DNA of 60,488 bases from a virus, in IMG/VR virus record IMGVR_UViG_3300045256_000857, positions 1 through 60,488 of that record; one strand, 5' to 3'. Of this stretch, positions 1 to 8,760 are shown in pieces (position 1 is the first letter of the stretch; each line of letters begins with the position of its first letter). The notes under the pieces were generated by a model that was not told the origin of the DNA, did not search any database, and worked only from the letters and a program-made list of their open reading frames with translations. A program made the translations under genes and the position numbers.

Positions 1-429
1 TCAGTTGACCTTGGCCGCCCTGTCTCGCCGCGAGCGCGGACGCAAGTAACGACCTTCCACCCAGATGTATTCCAAGGGCTTCCCTCGCGGTTTTTTGTGC
101 GCGGCTTCGCTGATCGGGTACACTGGCACGCGCATAAACTGCACGTTGAATTGCACGTCGGCGCGACGCCCGGCGGCAACGCCCTCGAGCTTCACCGCGA
201 GGTCATGCACCATGCCGGGGGTCGCGTCGGTGCTGACGCGTACCTGGAAGCTGTACTCGTCGCGGATGCCACCGAAGTCTGTGTGTCGTCCGGCGTGGAA
301 GCTCGAGAGTTGCGCGCCGTCCCAGCGTCGCCAGAGCATCGCGGCGTCCGTCAATGCTTCTTCGTCTTCGCGGCGGATGTCTTCGAGGGTCACGGTGTGG
401 AATCGCGCACTGTCAGAATCATAGAGCAT
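1..429 (-). CDS. Hypothetical phage protein, last gene of left arm
   Basis: 142-residue acidic-to-neutral soluble protein with no signal peptide or membrane segment and no domain I recognise. The middle (about residues 55-105) has an alternating beta-strand pattern and the C-terminus is very basic (RPRSRRDRAAK). It is separated from the upstream gene by a hairpin (465-492) and probably has its own promoter: a TATCAT -10 ends 6 nt before the ATG, which would give a leaderless message. It lies at the edge of the window. Confidence 0.6.
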   Translation of the reverse strand: MLYDSDSARFHTVTLEDIRREDEEALTDAAMLWRRWDGAQLSSFHAGRHTDFGGIRDEYSFQVRVSTDATPGMVHDLAVKLEGVAAGRRADVQFNVQFMRVPVYPISEAAHKKPRGKPLEYIWVEGRYLRPRSRRDRAAKVN

Positions 430-435
430 ATTCTG

Positions 436-463
436 ATGATAGCAGAATCGTGTTACAGTGAAA
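436..463 (-). promoter_or_regulatory. Putative leaderless promoter for the first gene
   Basis: On the minus strand TTTCAC (458-463), 16 bp, then TATCAT (436-441), only 6 nt before the ATG at 427-429. No Shine-Dalgarno fits between them. The -10 to ATG distance matches other apparently leaderless starts here (24,907, 11,827, 30,324). Confidence 0.4.
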
Positions 464-464
464 T

Positions 465-492
465 GCCCCTCGAGACCTCCCGCTCGAGGGGC
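465..492 (-). terminator. Hairpin built on CTCGAG between two leftward genes
   Basis: A 10-bp perfect stem, GCCCCTCGAG (465-474) with CTCGAGGGGC (483-492), and an 8-nt loop, lies downstream of the 520-897 gene. On the minus strand it is followed by ATTTC, a weak T tract, so termination may be partial. Confidence 0.5.
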
Positions 493-519
493 GCTTTGAT
501 GCCGGGAATTCCTGGTGGC

Positions 520-897
520 TTACCACTCCGGGTCGTCGGTCCAATGCGGCAGGGGGCAAGTACGTCCGGTCGCGTTGGGTTCACCATCGCGGGCCTGTGG
601 GCATTGCTCGTGGTTGCAATCGCCATCACGCCCTGCCTTGCAACTGGTCAACGGCTTCTCTTGCGCCTTCAGAGTCTCGAGATAACTCGTGACCTCATCC
701 TCGTGGAACAGCGCACCTTGCAAAGCTGTACCTGGCGTCATCCCGTGATCGCGCTCGAGGCCTTGTGCCCATTCCACCTTGATGAGTTGAATCATCCGCC
801 CGTACCCAATGCCTTTGCATGACCGTACAGCTTGCATGAAATCTCGCTCGGTCACGTTCTGGGCCTCCATGCGCTTTAGTAACTTGTCGAGCTTCAT
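520..897 (-). CDS. Hypothetical protein with Cys-rich C-terminus
   Basis: 125 residues. The N-terminal 75 residues look alpha-helical (GYGRMIQLIKVEW region). The C-terminal 45 residues carry four Cys and one His (CKAGRDGDCNHEQC and a later RTCPLPHW), suggesting a small zinc site. Similar short tails occur in unnamed phage proteins. Its start overlaps the upstream stop in an ATGA, so translation is probably coupled. Function unknown. Confidence 0.65.
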   Translation of the reverse strand: MKLDKLLKRMEAQNVTERDFMQAVRSCKGIGYGRMIQLIKVEWAQGLERDHGMTPGTALQGALFHEDEVTSYLETLKAQEKPLTSCKAGRDGDCNHEQCPQARDGEPNATGRTCPLPHWTDDPEW

Positions 898-1265
898 GAA
901 GTCACCTGCTCTTTTGCTTTTGCCACAAAGCGCCTATAGCTCGTGTCCGAGAGGATGCGATGCACGGCGATCAGCCATGCCTGCTGGCGGTTGACATACC
1001 ACTGATCCAATCCGGCAACGCGGGCTTCAGCGTTGAAGCGTTCGTAGGGGTTAGTCATTGAACGCGCGGCTTCGACGGCTTGGCGGTGTGGTTCAACGGT
1101 TTCCTCGTATTCGCGTCGCGCGGCCTGCTCAACGTTCAAATCGAACTCGAGCATGTGAACCGCGTGCGGACCCGTGTGAATGATGCAATCGCAGTCCTGA
1201 CGCTCGAGCTTCAAGCGTGGAACTGCTGCGCGCAGGGCATCCATTAACCGAGCTTCGTTCACCAC
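894..1265 (-). CDS. Hypothetical protein of left early operon
   Basis: 123 residues, mostly helical and charged, with one Cys pair in CDC near residue 25. No membrane segment or known motif. It overlaps both neighbours by a few bases (ATGA at 894-897; 1259-1265 upstream), as expected in a tightly packed phage operon. Function not recognised. Confidence 0.6.
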   Translation of the reverse strand: MVNEARLMDALRAAVPRLKLERQDCDCIIHTGPHAVHMLEFDLNVEQAARREYEETVEPHRQAVEAARSMTNPYERFNAEARVAGLDQWYVNRQQAWLIAVHRILSDTSYRRFVAKAKEQVTS

Positions 1266-1783
1266 GCCACCTCGCCGTCATGGGCGGCGGCGTACTGGTC
1301 TGCGACCTGCACCGCTGCCCAGTCCGGTACGGTCCACAACTTCTGCGCGCCTGGACACTGCACGGGAACCGGCAGGAAGAACACGTCCTCGAGCCGCCAC
1401 GCCCACTGCCCTCGCGCTGCCCACGGGTCAGGATCGCCCCGGAAAAACGACGCGAGGCGCGCGGTCGCAAAGATACCGGGACGACAACTGCTCTCGAGGT
1501 CAGGCTGTCCTCGCTGGTCAAGCCACGCCTGCAACGCGGCACGGTCTGCGGGGCTGGCGGCAAGCCGCCGCTCGTTACAGCCTTTGATGATCCACTCGAG
1601 GTCATCCAAGGCTTCGTCCTCCTCGTAATCCTCGTACTTCGTCACGGGCTTACCGCCGTGCAGGGCGATGGTCTTACCGACCATCTGGCGCGGGGGCGGC
1701 CACGTGCGGTTCTCCACGCGCTTACCGCAAATCCAGATCGCCCACGGCCACGGGTGGCGCAGGGTTAACGCGACCAGGCTCAT
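1259..1783 (-). CDS. ASCH-domain protein 1
   Basis: 174 residues. The start (LTLRHPWPWAIWICGKRVENRTW) is the classic ASCH signature, with hydrophobic strand, PW, and KRVENR. ASCH domains are PUA-like beta-barrels thought to bind RNA or modified nucleotides. An in-frame ORF runs further upstream, but the ATG at 1781-1783 forms an ATGA overlap with the DUF5131 gene and begins exactly at the domain. It pairs with a second ASCH gene at 2630-3154. Precise role unknown; it could act on nucleotides or on RNA. Confidence 0.8.
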   Translation of the reverse strand: MSLVALTLRHPWPWAIWICGKRVENRTWPPPRQMVGKTIALHGGKPVTKYEDYEEDEALDDLEWIIKGCNERRLAASPADRAALQAWLDQRGQPDLESSCRPGIFATARLASFFRGDPDPWAARGQWAWRLEDVFFLPVPVQCPGAQKLWTVPDWAAVQVADQYAAAHDGEVAW

Positions 1784-2586
1784 CGCGGGAATTCCTGAAT
1801 CTGCAAGCGCCAAGGCCATTCCTCGAGGTCTTCGCCCTTCTTGTGCTTCAGCCCAAGCTCCTGGGCGAGGACCACGCCGGTTTGTTTCATAAACACGGCT
1901 GCGCTCGAGCGCATGGTCACGTCGTTGATGATCTTGTCCGCCCACTCGAGCGCCATAGGACGCGCCCCGTGACCGCTCTCCCCGCCGATGATGAGCCACT
2001 CCACGCCGTTGCGCCAAGGCGCGTGACGCGGATCGTCGGCAGCAAAGTGAGGGATGATGTACGGGGTGACATCCAGCGGGCCGAGCAGTGGCTCGAGGCT
2101 GAGAAAGCGCACTTTCACATCGAACGACAGCAGCACCGGGGCGCGTTGCTCGAGCCACGTTTGATTCTCCGCGCTCGCCCCGAGCCAGACGTTGCCGGGC
2201 AGCGATTCACGCCCGATCTCGAGCAGTCTTGTGCGCACCGCTCCGATGCGCTTGGTCAGCAGCAACCAATCGAGGTTGGGCGTGGCTTCGACCAAGTTCA
2301 TGAAATCCGCGAACACCTGACTTGGAACCTCGAGATCGAACGGGTCGCACATCGAAGGAAAAATCTTGCGGCGCACGCCAGCGGCTCGAGCTTGCTTGTC
2401 CCAGGTGACGGGTTGCCGCCAGTTCGCGGTGACACGCCGAGGCTTCCCCACACCCCAGTTGTCGTGTCCCCAGCGGTGGTTCAAGGTGTCCGCGTAACAG
2501 AATTTGCAGCCGTCGCTGACCTTGGTGCAGCCGATCCACGGCGACCACGTGTGATCGGTCCAGGCGATCCCTGTTTCGATACCCAT
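1780..2586 (-). CDS. Phage Gp37/Gp68 family (DUF5131) protein
   Basis: 268 residues. The N-terminus GIAWTDHTWSPWIGC and the cluster CTKVSDGCKFCYAD (CX6CX2C near residues 20-30) are diagnostic of this family, which appears to be a divergent radical-SAM-like fold binding an iron-sulfur cluster. Later motifs (LLLTKR, VWLGASAENQ, FLSLEPLLGPLD, WLIIGGESG) also fit. Substrate unknown. It sits between two ASCH genes, suggesting a joint role in nucleic-acid or nucleotide processing. A 43-nt gap separates it from the upstream gene. Confidence 0.88.
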   Translation of the reverse strand: MGIETGIAWTDHTWSPWIGCTKVSDGCKFCYADTLNHRWGHDNWGVGKPRRVTANWRQPVTWDKQARAAGVRRKIFPSMCDPFDLEVPSQVFADFMNLVEATPNLDWLLLTKRIGAVRTRLLEIGRESLPGNVWLGASAENQTWLEQRAPVLLSFDVKVRFLSLEPLLGPLDVTPYIIPHFAADDPRHAPWRNGVEWLIIGGESGHGARPMALEWADKIINDVTMRSSAAVFMKQTGVVLAQELGLKHKKGEDLEEWPWRLQIQEFPR

Positions 2587-2629
2587 AACTGCTCCTTTTT
2601 AAATCGTGACCAACAACGTCGGCAGAGTG

Positions 2630-3154
2630 TTAGTGCATCACCATCAGGTACGGCGGCATGGTGGGCTCGAGGCGCGCACGCTGAGTCACCTCATAGGCTT
2701 TGAGGACAGCCGTGAACGTCTCTGGCGGCAGCTTCCACCAACCCAACGCACCTCGAGCGACGGGCACAGGCTCCAGCAGGCACACCGGCTCCGACAACGC
2801 GATCCCGTAGCGCCCGAAGTACCAAGCACTTTGATCGGCGTGCGAAGCCGGGAGTGGCGCAGGATGCTCGTAGACGCCTTCGACCAGTGACACGCCGACG
2901 ATCAAGCCGGGTCTACTCATCTCGAGTTCTGTCCTCGAGTACCCGAGCCGCATCATGTGGACAGCGCCGTTGTGATCGAAGCTCTTGGCGGTGTGCCAGG
3001 CGATGTAATTCCCGATGAGGTAGTTAGGGCTTGAGCGCCAGTCACGGTTTTCAACCCGTTTAGGAATGCGCGTGCTCGAATCGTCGCGGTTGTCCATCAT
3101 GGCGATGTCCCACGGGCGCGTCAGGCTGAGCGCGCGAAGGGTAGGGGCGCTCAC
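2630..3154 (-). CDS. ASCH-domain protein 2
   Basis: 174 residues, opening with LRALSLTRPWDIAMM and RIPKRVENRDW, again the ASCH signature. The similar length but divergent sequence relative to the 1259-1783 gene suggests an old duplication or two specialised copies. The start forms an ATGA overlap with the stop of the ParB-like gene (3151-3154). Expected role is RNA or modified-nucleotide recognition; no catalytic motif is evident. Confidence 0.78.
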   Translation of the reverse strand: MSAPTLRALSLTRPWDIAMMDNRDDSSTRIPKRVENRDWRSSPNYLIGNYIAWHTAKSFDHNGAVHMMRLGYSRTELEMSRPGLIVGVSLVEGVYEHPAPLPASHADQSAWYFGRYGIALSEPVCLLEPVPVARGALGWWKLPPETFTAVLKAYEVTQRARLEPTMPPYLMVMH

Positions 3155-5925
3155 GCGCCCTCCTCGTCGTCATCCCAATCCAGCGCATCGTCCGGCGTGC
3201 CTGCTTGTACGGGCTGCTCTGGCTCGAGGTCGGTATCGTTCAGCTCCTCGTCGTCGGCATCATCGTCCGGGCGCTCGAGGTTGCCGTCATCATCGCCTTC
3301 GTCGTCCGGTGCAATGATGTCCTCGAGCCATTGCGGGGGTTGCGTGGCGAGTTCCAGCGCTCGAGCGAGGGCGGTTTGCAACCGCGCAAGGTCAACGCCG
3401 GGTTGGAACACGCGGACGATCTCGTCTTCCGGGTCGGTGTGACTGAACTGTTGCACCCGCTCGAATTGCGGCTCGTCTTTGGTCTCGAGCCAGAGCGTCG
3501 CGCCGTTTTCAACCAAGGTCATGCGCGCTTCTGCGCCCAGAAAGTACGTCCGCGCGGTGAGATCGCCACCCATGAGCGCTTGCTCGAGCCTGAAATCCCG
3601 CACGCGCTCGGTCAGGTTGTGAATCGCACTTTCGAGCTTTACGCCCTTGAGTGCGGCGCACAGTTTCTCGGAAACGATGCAGGACAACCCTGGGTGCTCG
3701 GCGTCCAACGCCCGTTGCAACTCCTCCACGGTGAACAGGGCGACCTTGGGCGCGGCATCCTGCGCCTTCTGGGGCTTCACCGCCACGTAATCGCGGTACA
3801 CCTTGACTTCGAGCGAACCGGGTTTGAAGTGGATGATCGCGCCCTTCGGTAGCGTGTCGTCGTCCTTCGCGGCGCGGTGCGTCAAGCCGTTGATCGCGCG
3901 GTACTCCGGGTAGAAGTAATCCTCCCGCACCACTTCCACCCATTTGAACTCGCCTTTCAGTTGCTCCTCGAGCCGTTCCACGCCCTGCGCTTGCAACTCG
4001 CGCACCTGCTCGGTGTCCAAGAAGTACGAGTTGTCCGGCTCGAACAGGTCTTCGACAATTTCGCCCTTGTACCACTCGAGCGGGAAGACGGCGACGTTGA
4101 CGCGGATGTGCTTGTTGCTCATCTCCGCCCGGATCGTGCCTTCGTGCAGCATGTACGGGCTCTTGGCGGCTTTCTTGATGAACGCCGCCTGACGCTCGAA
4201 GCTCCCGCCGGTGAACGCCTGCGCCGCCGCCAGCGTGATTTTGTCCTCGAGCAGCAGCGCCTTGGCTTCGGGCGCGAGGCGCTGCGCCAAGCCCACGCGC
4301 TGCTTCACCGTCTGCAAGCTCTTGCCGACCTTGAGCGCCAGGCTCTCGAGGTCCGCACCCAGTTGCAGCGCTGCTGCGAACGCCTCGGCCTCTTCCATCG
4401 GGTGCATGTCGCTGCGCTGCACGTTCTCGCTGATCGCCAACTCGAGCAGTTCGCGGTCATCGAGTGCCTGGACGCGCACGGGCATCGGGTAGTCGGAGGT
4501 CACGCGCTCCTGCTGCACGAGCAGCGACACTGCGCGCCAGCGACGCTCACCGGCGGCGATCTCGAATGTGTCGCCGTCCACCGGGCGCGCGACCAGGTTT
4601 TGCAACACGCCCTTCTCGAGGATGCTGGCCGCCAACTCCTCGAGCTTCACCGCATCGAAGCTCTTGCGTGGATTCAGCGGTGAGGGCTTGAGCTTGTAGA
4701 AGGGGATGGTTTGCACCGCACTCGAGGGTTGCGAGGGCTCGGGGCGGGTGTCCGGCTCCTCGATGACGACCGGCGCTGCCAGGTCAAACGTTGGCATGGT
4801 CCCGAGCACCGCTTCCAAGTTCTCAGGCTTGCCAAGGTCGTCGGCGGCTGGCAAAGGTTCGGTTTGAACAAGTTCGCGCCGGGTGATTCCAGGCTCGAGC
4901 GTGTTCCACTCGCCGTCCGTCCAGCGGATGTTCACGGTTTCGTCTGCGTTGATCGCTACCAGTTCCTCAAGCGCTGCCCGCACCGCGCTACGCAGATCGG
5001 GGAACGCCTCCGACGAGACAGCGCCCTTGGAAGGCAACTGATACGAGTAGCCGCCTGCATCCGCGCGAATCCAAGCGGAAGAGTGACTCGAGGTGTTGAA
5101 GAATAATTCGTAGGCGTTGTGACCGCCGCTGTTCGTGACCCTGAACGCCTTGGCGGGTTGAAGCATCCGGCGTTCAGGCAGATGCGGCCCTGCCTTATCC
5201 CCGACCGCTGGCTTGACGACTTCCACCTGGAGTTCAGACGCGATACTGCCGTTCGGCAGTATCGCGTCCTGGGTTTTGTGCAGGACGGTGGTGTTCCCGC
5301 CCCACAACGTCACCTCAACATCCTCGTCGGGTCGCACGATGCCCAGCCCCTCGAGCATGGAGCGCGCAGCGTTGGCGACACTGGCGTGCTTCTGCGCCAT
5401 CTTCTCGCCGTTCGCAGGCACGCAGCGGTACGCACCTCCTACACGGATGATCTTGCCCAGTTCCTCGTCAACGCGCAGCACGTGGTACGTCTCGAGGGCG
5501 CTCTCCGTGATGCGGATGCTAGCGGGCGCGCGGTCCTCCACGAGCTCCCCGCTGTAGCGGTGCACCGCGTTCCCGAGCGTCACGCCTTCGACGGTCATGA
5601 CGCCGGTTTGCGTGGTCCCGGCTTTGTCGGTGAAGGCGACGGTGACGCGCTCGAGCTTCTGGGGCTCGAGCAAGCGCTCTACCGCGTTGCCAACGACGCT
5701 CCACAAGTTCTCGCCTTCGGTTTTGACGCTGTTGAAGACGTGCCGGAAAAGTGGAGCGTTCACGACTTTGGTCAGGTCGGCGATGCTGCCCGCGTACTCG
5801 CCGCGCCAGTGCATGCGGTAGCCGCATCCGTCGCTGTCGCCGGACTGGAACAACTCGAGGTCAGGTTTGACCGCGAAGGGCTCGAGGGTGGCGATGGGGG
5901 CGGACTTACTTGATTTTCTGGGCAT
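3151..5925 (-). CDS. Very large ParB/Spo0J-domain protein
   Basis: 924 residues from the ATG at 5925, chosen because TTGGAGG precedes it (an in-frame ORF continues upstream without a ribosome site). Residues about 1-390 form an unrecognised region. Residues about 403-510 are a ParB N-terminal domain (LKPSPLNPRKSF, AAGERRWRA, ISENVQRSDMHPMEEAEAF). Residues about 520-575 are the KorB-type HTH. The tail is strongly acidic. Typical ParB is about 300 residues, so this is a fusion. It may act in DNA processing, anti-restriction or transcription rather than partition; no ParA neighbour is seen. Confidence 0.8.
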   Translation of the reverse strand: MPRKSSKSAPIATLEPFAVKPDLELFQSGDSDGCGYRMHWRGEYAGSIADLTKVVNAPLFRHVFNSVKTEGENLWSVVGNAVERLLEPQKLERVTVAFTDKAGTTQTGVMTVEGVTLGNAVHRYSGELVEDRAPASIRITESALETYHVLRVDEELGKIIRVGGAYRCVPANGEKMAQKHASVANAARSMLEGLGIVRPDEDVEVTLWGGNTTVLHKTQDAILPNGSIASELQVEVVKPAVGDKAGPHLPERRMLQPAKAFRVTNSGGHNAYELFFNTSSHSSAWIRADAGGYSYQLPSKGAVSSEAFPDLRSAVRAALEELVAINADETVNIRWTDGEWNTLEPGITRRELVQTEPLPAADDLGKPENLEAVLGTMPTFDLAAPVVIEEPDTRPEPSQPSSAVQTIPFYKLKPSPLNPRKSFDAVKLEELAASILEKGVLQNLVARPVDGDTFEIAAGERRWRAVSLLVQQERVTSDYPMPVRVQALDDRELLELAISENVQRSDMHPMEEAEAFAAALQLGADLESLALKVGKSLQTVKQRVGLAQRLAPEAKALLLEDKITLAAAQAFTGGSFERQAAFIKKAAKSPYMLHEGTIRAEMSNKHIRVNVAVFPLEWYKGEIVEDLFEPDNSYFLDTEQVRELQAQGVERLEEQLKGEFKWVEVVREDYFYPEYRAINGLTHRAAKDDDTLPKGAIIHFKPGSLEVKVYRDYVAVKPQKAQDAAPKVALFTVEELQRALDAEHPGLSCIVSEKLCAALKGVKLESAIHNLTERVRDFRLEQALMGGDLTARTYFLGAEARMTLVENGATLWLETKDEPQFERVQQFSHTDPEDEIVRVFQPGVDLARLQTALARALELATQPPQWLEDIIAPDDEGDDDGNLERPDDDADDEELNDTDLEPEQPVQAGTPDDALDWDDDEEGA

Positions 5926-6277
5926 TTGCTTCCTCCAAGTGCGTGCGATACGCTTCCCAGCCGTGTTTGTGGATGTACACCAGACGCACCATGACGGTCT
6001 CGTGCATCGCCCCGGTCGCGCCATAAGGCTCAGCGGCATCAATCACGACGCGCTCGAGCACCCTGGCGTCGTCCGTGCCGCTCTCGAGATAGCCATAAAT
6101 GCCTGGCGTGGTGGCGACCTCGAGCACCGCATCGGGGTGCGCCTCGAGCCACTTGCAGCCCACCTCGAGCATGTCCTGACAGGTCTGCTCGTAGCGTTCG
6201 CCGCCTTCGATGCCACTCCGGGCGAAGCCGCTGATCTCGCCCATGTCGGGTGTGTGCCGGTACACGCGTTCGCTCAT
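5906..6277 (-). CDS. Hypothetical protein
   Basis: 123 residues, helical, with RYEQTCQDMLEVGCKWLEAH in the centre and a C-terminal helix ending HLEEANAQKIK. The start at 6277 overlaps the upstream stop (ATGA). Its own end overlaps the start of the ParB-like gene by 20 nt. No recognised domain. The N-terminal segment resembles small phage proteins of unknown function. Confidence 0.6.
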   Translation of the reverse strand: MSERVYRHTPDMGEISGFARSGIEGGERYEQTCQDMLEVGCKWLEAHPDAVLEVATTPGIYGYLESGTDDARVLERVVIDAAEPYGATGAMHETVMVRLVYIHKHGWEAYRTHLEEANAQKIK

Positions 6278-7158
6278 GGGCGGCGCGCGAGTTGCAATTG
6301 ACGACGGATTGCGTCCCCGTCGCCCTCTGGGATGCTTACGATGTTCGGACCGTCCTTGACGACCAGGGTGTACGTGGCATTCGCCGTCCAGAACAAACCG
6401 ACGATGTTGTCCAGGTTGATCGTGCTCCCCTGAACGGTGACGAACTGCGGGCGGCGCTCGAGCGATTCGCGGATCTGCGCGGTGATCGCTCGAGTCACCG
6501 GGGCGGACAGGTTGACGGTCTTGCGGTTCACAGGCTGCCAACCGTTCTTTTCGTGTACGTAGGCGCGGTCGGCGGCTTCCTGAGGATCCAGATCAACGGG
6601 CGGGAATTCGTCGCTATCACTTGCGTCCGGTCTCGGTGCTTCCGGCCACACGGCGTCCACGATGAAACCTCGAGCCTCCATCTCGTCATTCAGCTCTTGG
6701 ATGTCCACTGGAACTTTGTGCATCTCGATCAACCGCTGGGCTTCTGGCATCGTTGAACCAGTCGGCGCAGGGACCGTGGTGCAGTCAGGCAGGCTCAACT
6801 CGAGGTTTTGCCTCGAGTCGTTGGGCAGGTTCAAGCCCAGCAGCGCGAACACGTCCGCGTGCGGGTTACGCAGCGGCTTGCCGTCCACCAGGAAGCGCTC
6901 CATGAACTCATGGCGCTCCGCAATCTCCGCCGCGAGGTAGGCGGTGTTCATAACCTCGCTGTCGGTGGCGTGCGGCGACACGTACCACTTGCGGCAGCCT
7001 TGCAGGTGTAGCGCGGTGTCCGACGCGTCGGTGTTGTCGGTTTCAAAGAAGCGCCACTGCAAGAAGAAGCCTTCGCCCATCTCACCAATACGAAGCCGCC
7101 AATTTTTGTACTCGACGCGGCAGAGCAGCGCCAAGAGTGATTCTGAGGTTTGCAACAT
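6274..7158 (-). CDS. Hypothetical phage protein with two domains
   Basis: 294 residues. The ATG at 7158 follows CGGAG at good spacing and lies 2 nt after the upstream stop. Residues 1-95 match a widespread phage domain of unknown function (KWYVSPHATDSEVMNTAYLA, then FLVDGKPLRNPHADVFALL). The rest is a Pro/Asp-rich linker followed by a basic segment and a beta-rich C-terminus. Function not known. Confidence 0.65.
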   Translation of the reverse strand: MLQTSESLLALLCRVEYKNWRLRIGEMGEGFFLQWRFFETDNTDASDTALHLQGCRKWYVSPHATDSEVMNTAYLAAEIAERHEFMERFLVDGKPLRNPHADVFALLGLNLPNDSRQNLELSLPDCTTVPAPTGSTMPEAQRLIEMHKVPVDIQELNDEMEARGFIVDAVWPEAPRPDASDSDEFPPVDLDPQEAADRAYVHEKNGWQPVNRKTVNLSAPVTRAITAQIRESLERRPQFVTVQGSTINLDNIVGLFWTANATYTLVVKDGPNIVSIPEGDGDAIRRQLQLARRP

Positions 7159-7160
7159 CG

Positions 7161-8009
7161 TTACTCCGTCTCGAGCGAGAAAATAGATTCCTGTGCCCGC
7201 AGCAGTTGCTCGAGTTGCTGCGAAGCGCGCAAGTTGACGACCGGACGCGGCTCGGGTTGCGGCGGTGCTGGCGTTGACTCGGTGGCGTCTGGAGCGCCGT
7301 GTGCGAGTGGGTAGAAGGGCGTGTAGTACGTATTCCAGACCTCGAGGCTGAGCGTGTTCCCGCGAATCACTCGCGCGGGGACGCCGTGCAGCGTCAGGTT
7401 GATGAGCGCCATGTCCACGGCCGCCGCGCTGACATCCCACGCCTCGAGCCGAATGCGGGTGCTGTTCAAGCCGCGCTCGTGCATCCACTCCACGAGCGCA
7501 AGCACCAGTTGCCCGGAGCCGCACGCGGGTTCCTGGATCGTCACGGGTTCGGGCTTGTCGAAGATCGTGGCGTCACCACACAACCCGAACGCCATGAGCC
7601 TCGAGATTTCGTAGGGCGTGTGGAACTCGCCGCCCCATTGCTGTCCTTTTTTGCCGAGCCATTCCTGGTGGACGGGTCCGAGCACGTCGCGGTAGGTGTG
7701 CTCGCCCGCTTCGATCATCATTTGCGCCATCGCGTGAGAGAACAGCGTCATGCTCTCCGCGTCCCAGCGCTGGCGCTCCGCCTCGAATTCCGCTTCGCGG
7801 TCGGGCAGACTGGCAATTCGGCTCCAGCCGCGCATGCCGCGCTCCATCGCGTCCAGCGTGACCGCGCGTTGCATGTCGGGTCCGACGATGCAGCACGAGG
7901 ACAGGCGCAGGAAAGCGGGCCAGACCTCGTGAAGGCGATACCCGGTGTTCGCGGAGATCGTCTCGAGGTGCTTGGTGTATTCGAGGCGGAGGGAGCCGAA
8001 GGTGGGCAT
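7161..8009 (-). CDS. N6-adenine methylase-like protein, NPPY motif not seen
   Basis: 282 residues. Residues about 128-172 hold HsdM-type motifs: GGEFHTPYEISRLMA and the SAM loop EPACGSGQLVLALVEWM. A second Rossmann strand pair (LEAWDVSAAAVDMALINLTL) follows. The catalytic N/D-PP-Y/F motif expected after it is absent; the nearest stretch is GNTLSLEVWNTYYTPF. The protein may bind SAM or DNA without methylating, or be a variant enzyme. It starts 3 nt after the upstream stop. Confidence 0.7.
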   Translation of the reverse strand: MPTFGSLRLEYTKHLETISANTGYRLHEVWPAFLRLSSCCIVGPDMQRAVTLDAMERGMRGWSRIASLPDREAEFEAERQRWDAESMTLFSHAMAQMMIEAGEHTYRDVLGPVHQEWLGKKGQQWGGEFHTPYEISRLMAFGLCGDATIFDKPEPVTIQEPACGSGQLVLALVEWMHERGLNSTRIRLEAWDVSAAAVDMALINLTLHGVPARVIRGNTLSLEVWNTYYTPFYPLAHGAPDATESTPAPPQPEPRPVVNLRASQQLEQLLRAQESIFSLETE

Positions 8010-8012
8010 GGC

Positions 8013-8759
8013 TTAGCGCGTCGGGAAACGCCCTTCCAAGTACTTAAGGACGCGCGGACGCGCGTCCCATTCCAAATTTTTGAGTTTGCTGACGCAGGCA
8101 TCTATCGCTCGAGCCTCGGGGTCAACGAGGTCGTCGGTTGAGGGGTTTGACGTTGTTGGAGCGAGCGGCGCGGGTTGCACGTCAGTCGGCGCGGGGGCGA
8201 CGGAGATACTGGGTTCAGCGCGCTCCTCTTGGGGCGCTTGAAACACTTCGGTGCGACCGTAGAGCTTCGCGGCTGTCTTGCCCGTGCCGCTCGAGCGGCA
8301 AACGATGACCTTGTCCTCGAGCAACCCTTTAAGTGCGTAGTCAATCTTGTGGCGCAACTCGCCGGTCAACTCCAGCAAGTCGCTCACGGTCAGCGGTTCC
8401 GTTGCCTCGGCAAATTCGTTGGCGAGACGGTCATAAACGGTGATTTCTCGGATGGGTGGGTCCATGGGTGTTTCCTCCTCGGGTGTCGCACGCTCGAGTT
8501 CAGGGGTCTCGGGCGCGGCTAGGGGCGTCGGGTCGGGTTGCCGGATGGGTTTGGCGGTGGTGGGTTGACGCGTGTTAGCGACGACCTTCCCGGCTTCGGT
8601 GATGTCCACGAAGCCGGTGAAGTCGCGCGAGATCAGGCGGCGCTCGAGCGCGTCGTCCATGACCACGCCGTAACGCGTGTAAAGGTCGAGCCAGATGCGT
8701 TTCTGGATGTTCTCGCGGTTGGCGCTCAGGTGATCGAGCAGGTTTTGCAGCGTGAGCAT
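8013..8759 (-). CDS. Hypothetical protein with winged-helix-like centre
   Basis: 248 residues. N-terminal helices (residues 1-60), a Pro/Thr-rich linker, then residues about 105-170 resembling a winged helix (VYDRLANEFAEATEPLTVSDLLELTGELRHKIDYALKGLLEDKVIV as separate segments), and a second disordered linker. The ATG is directly preceded by the tandem element CTAGGGGAATAGGGGACT, whose purine blocks would serve as ribosome site. May be a DNA-binding accessory factor. Confidence 0.55.
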   Translation of the reverse strand: MLTLQNLLDHLSANRENIQKRIWLDLYTRYGVVMDDALERRLISRDFTGFVDITEAGKVVANTRQPTTAKPIRQPDPTPLAAPETPELERATPEEETPMDPPIREITVYDRLANEFAEATEPLTVSDLLELTGELRHKIDYALKGLLEDKVIVCRSSGTGKTAAKLYGRTEVFQAPQEERAEPSISVAPAPTDVQPAPLAPTTSNPSTDDLVDPEARAIDACVSKLKNLEWDARPRVLKYLEGRFPTR

Positions 8760-8760
8760 A

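Noticed and set aside
1784-2158. Upstream extension of the ASCH protein 1 frame
   Set aside because: It overlaps the DUF5131 gene on the same strand; the internal ATG at 1783 matches the ASCH domain start and forms ATGA.
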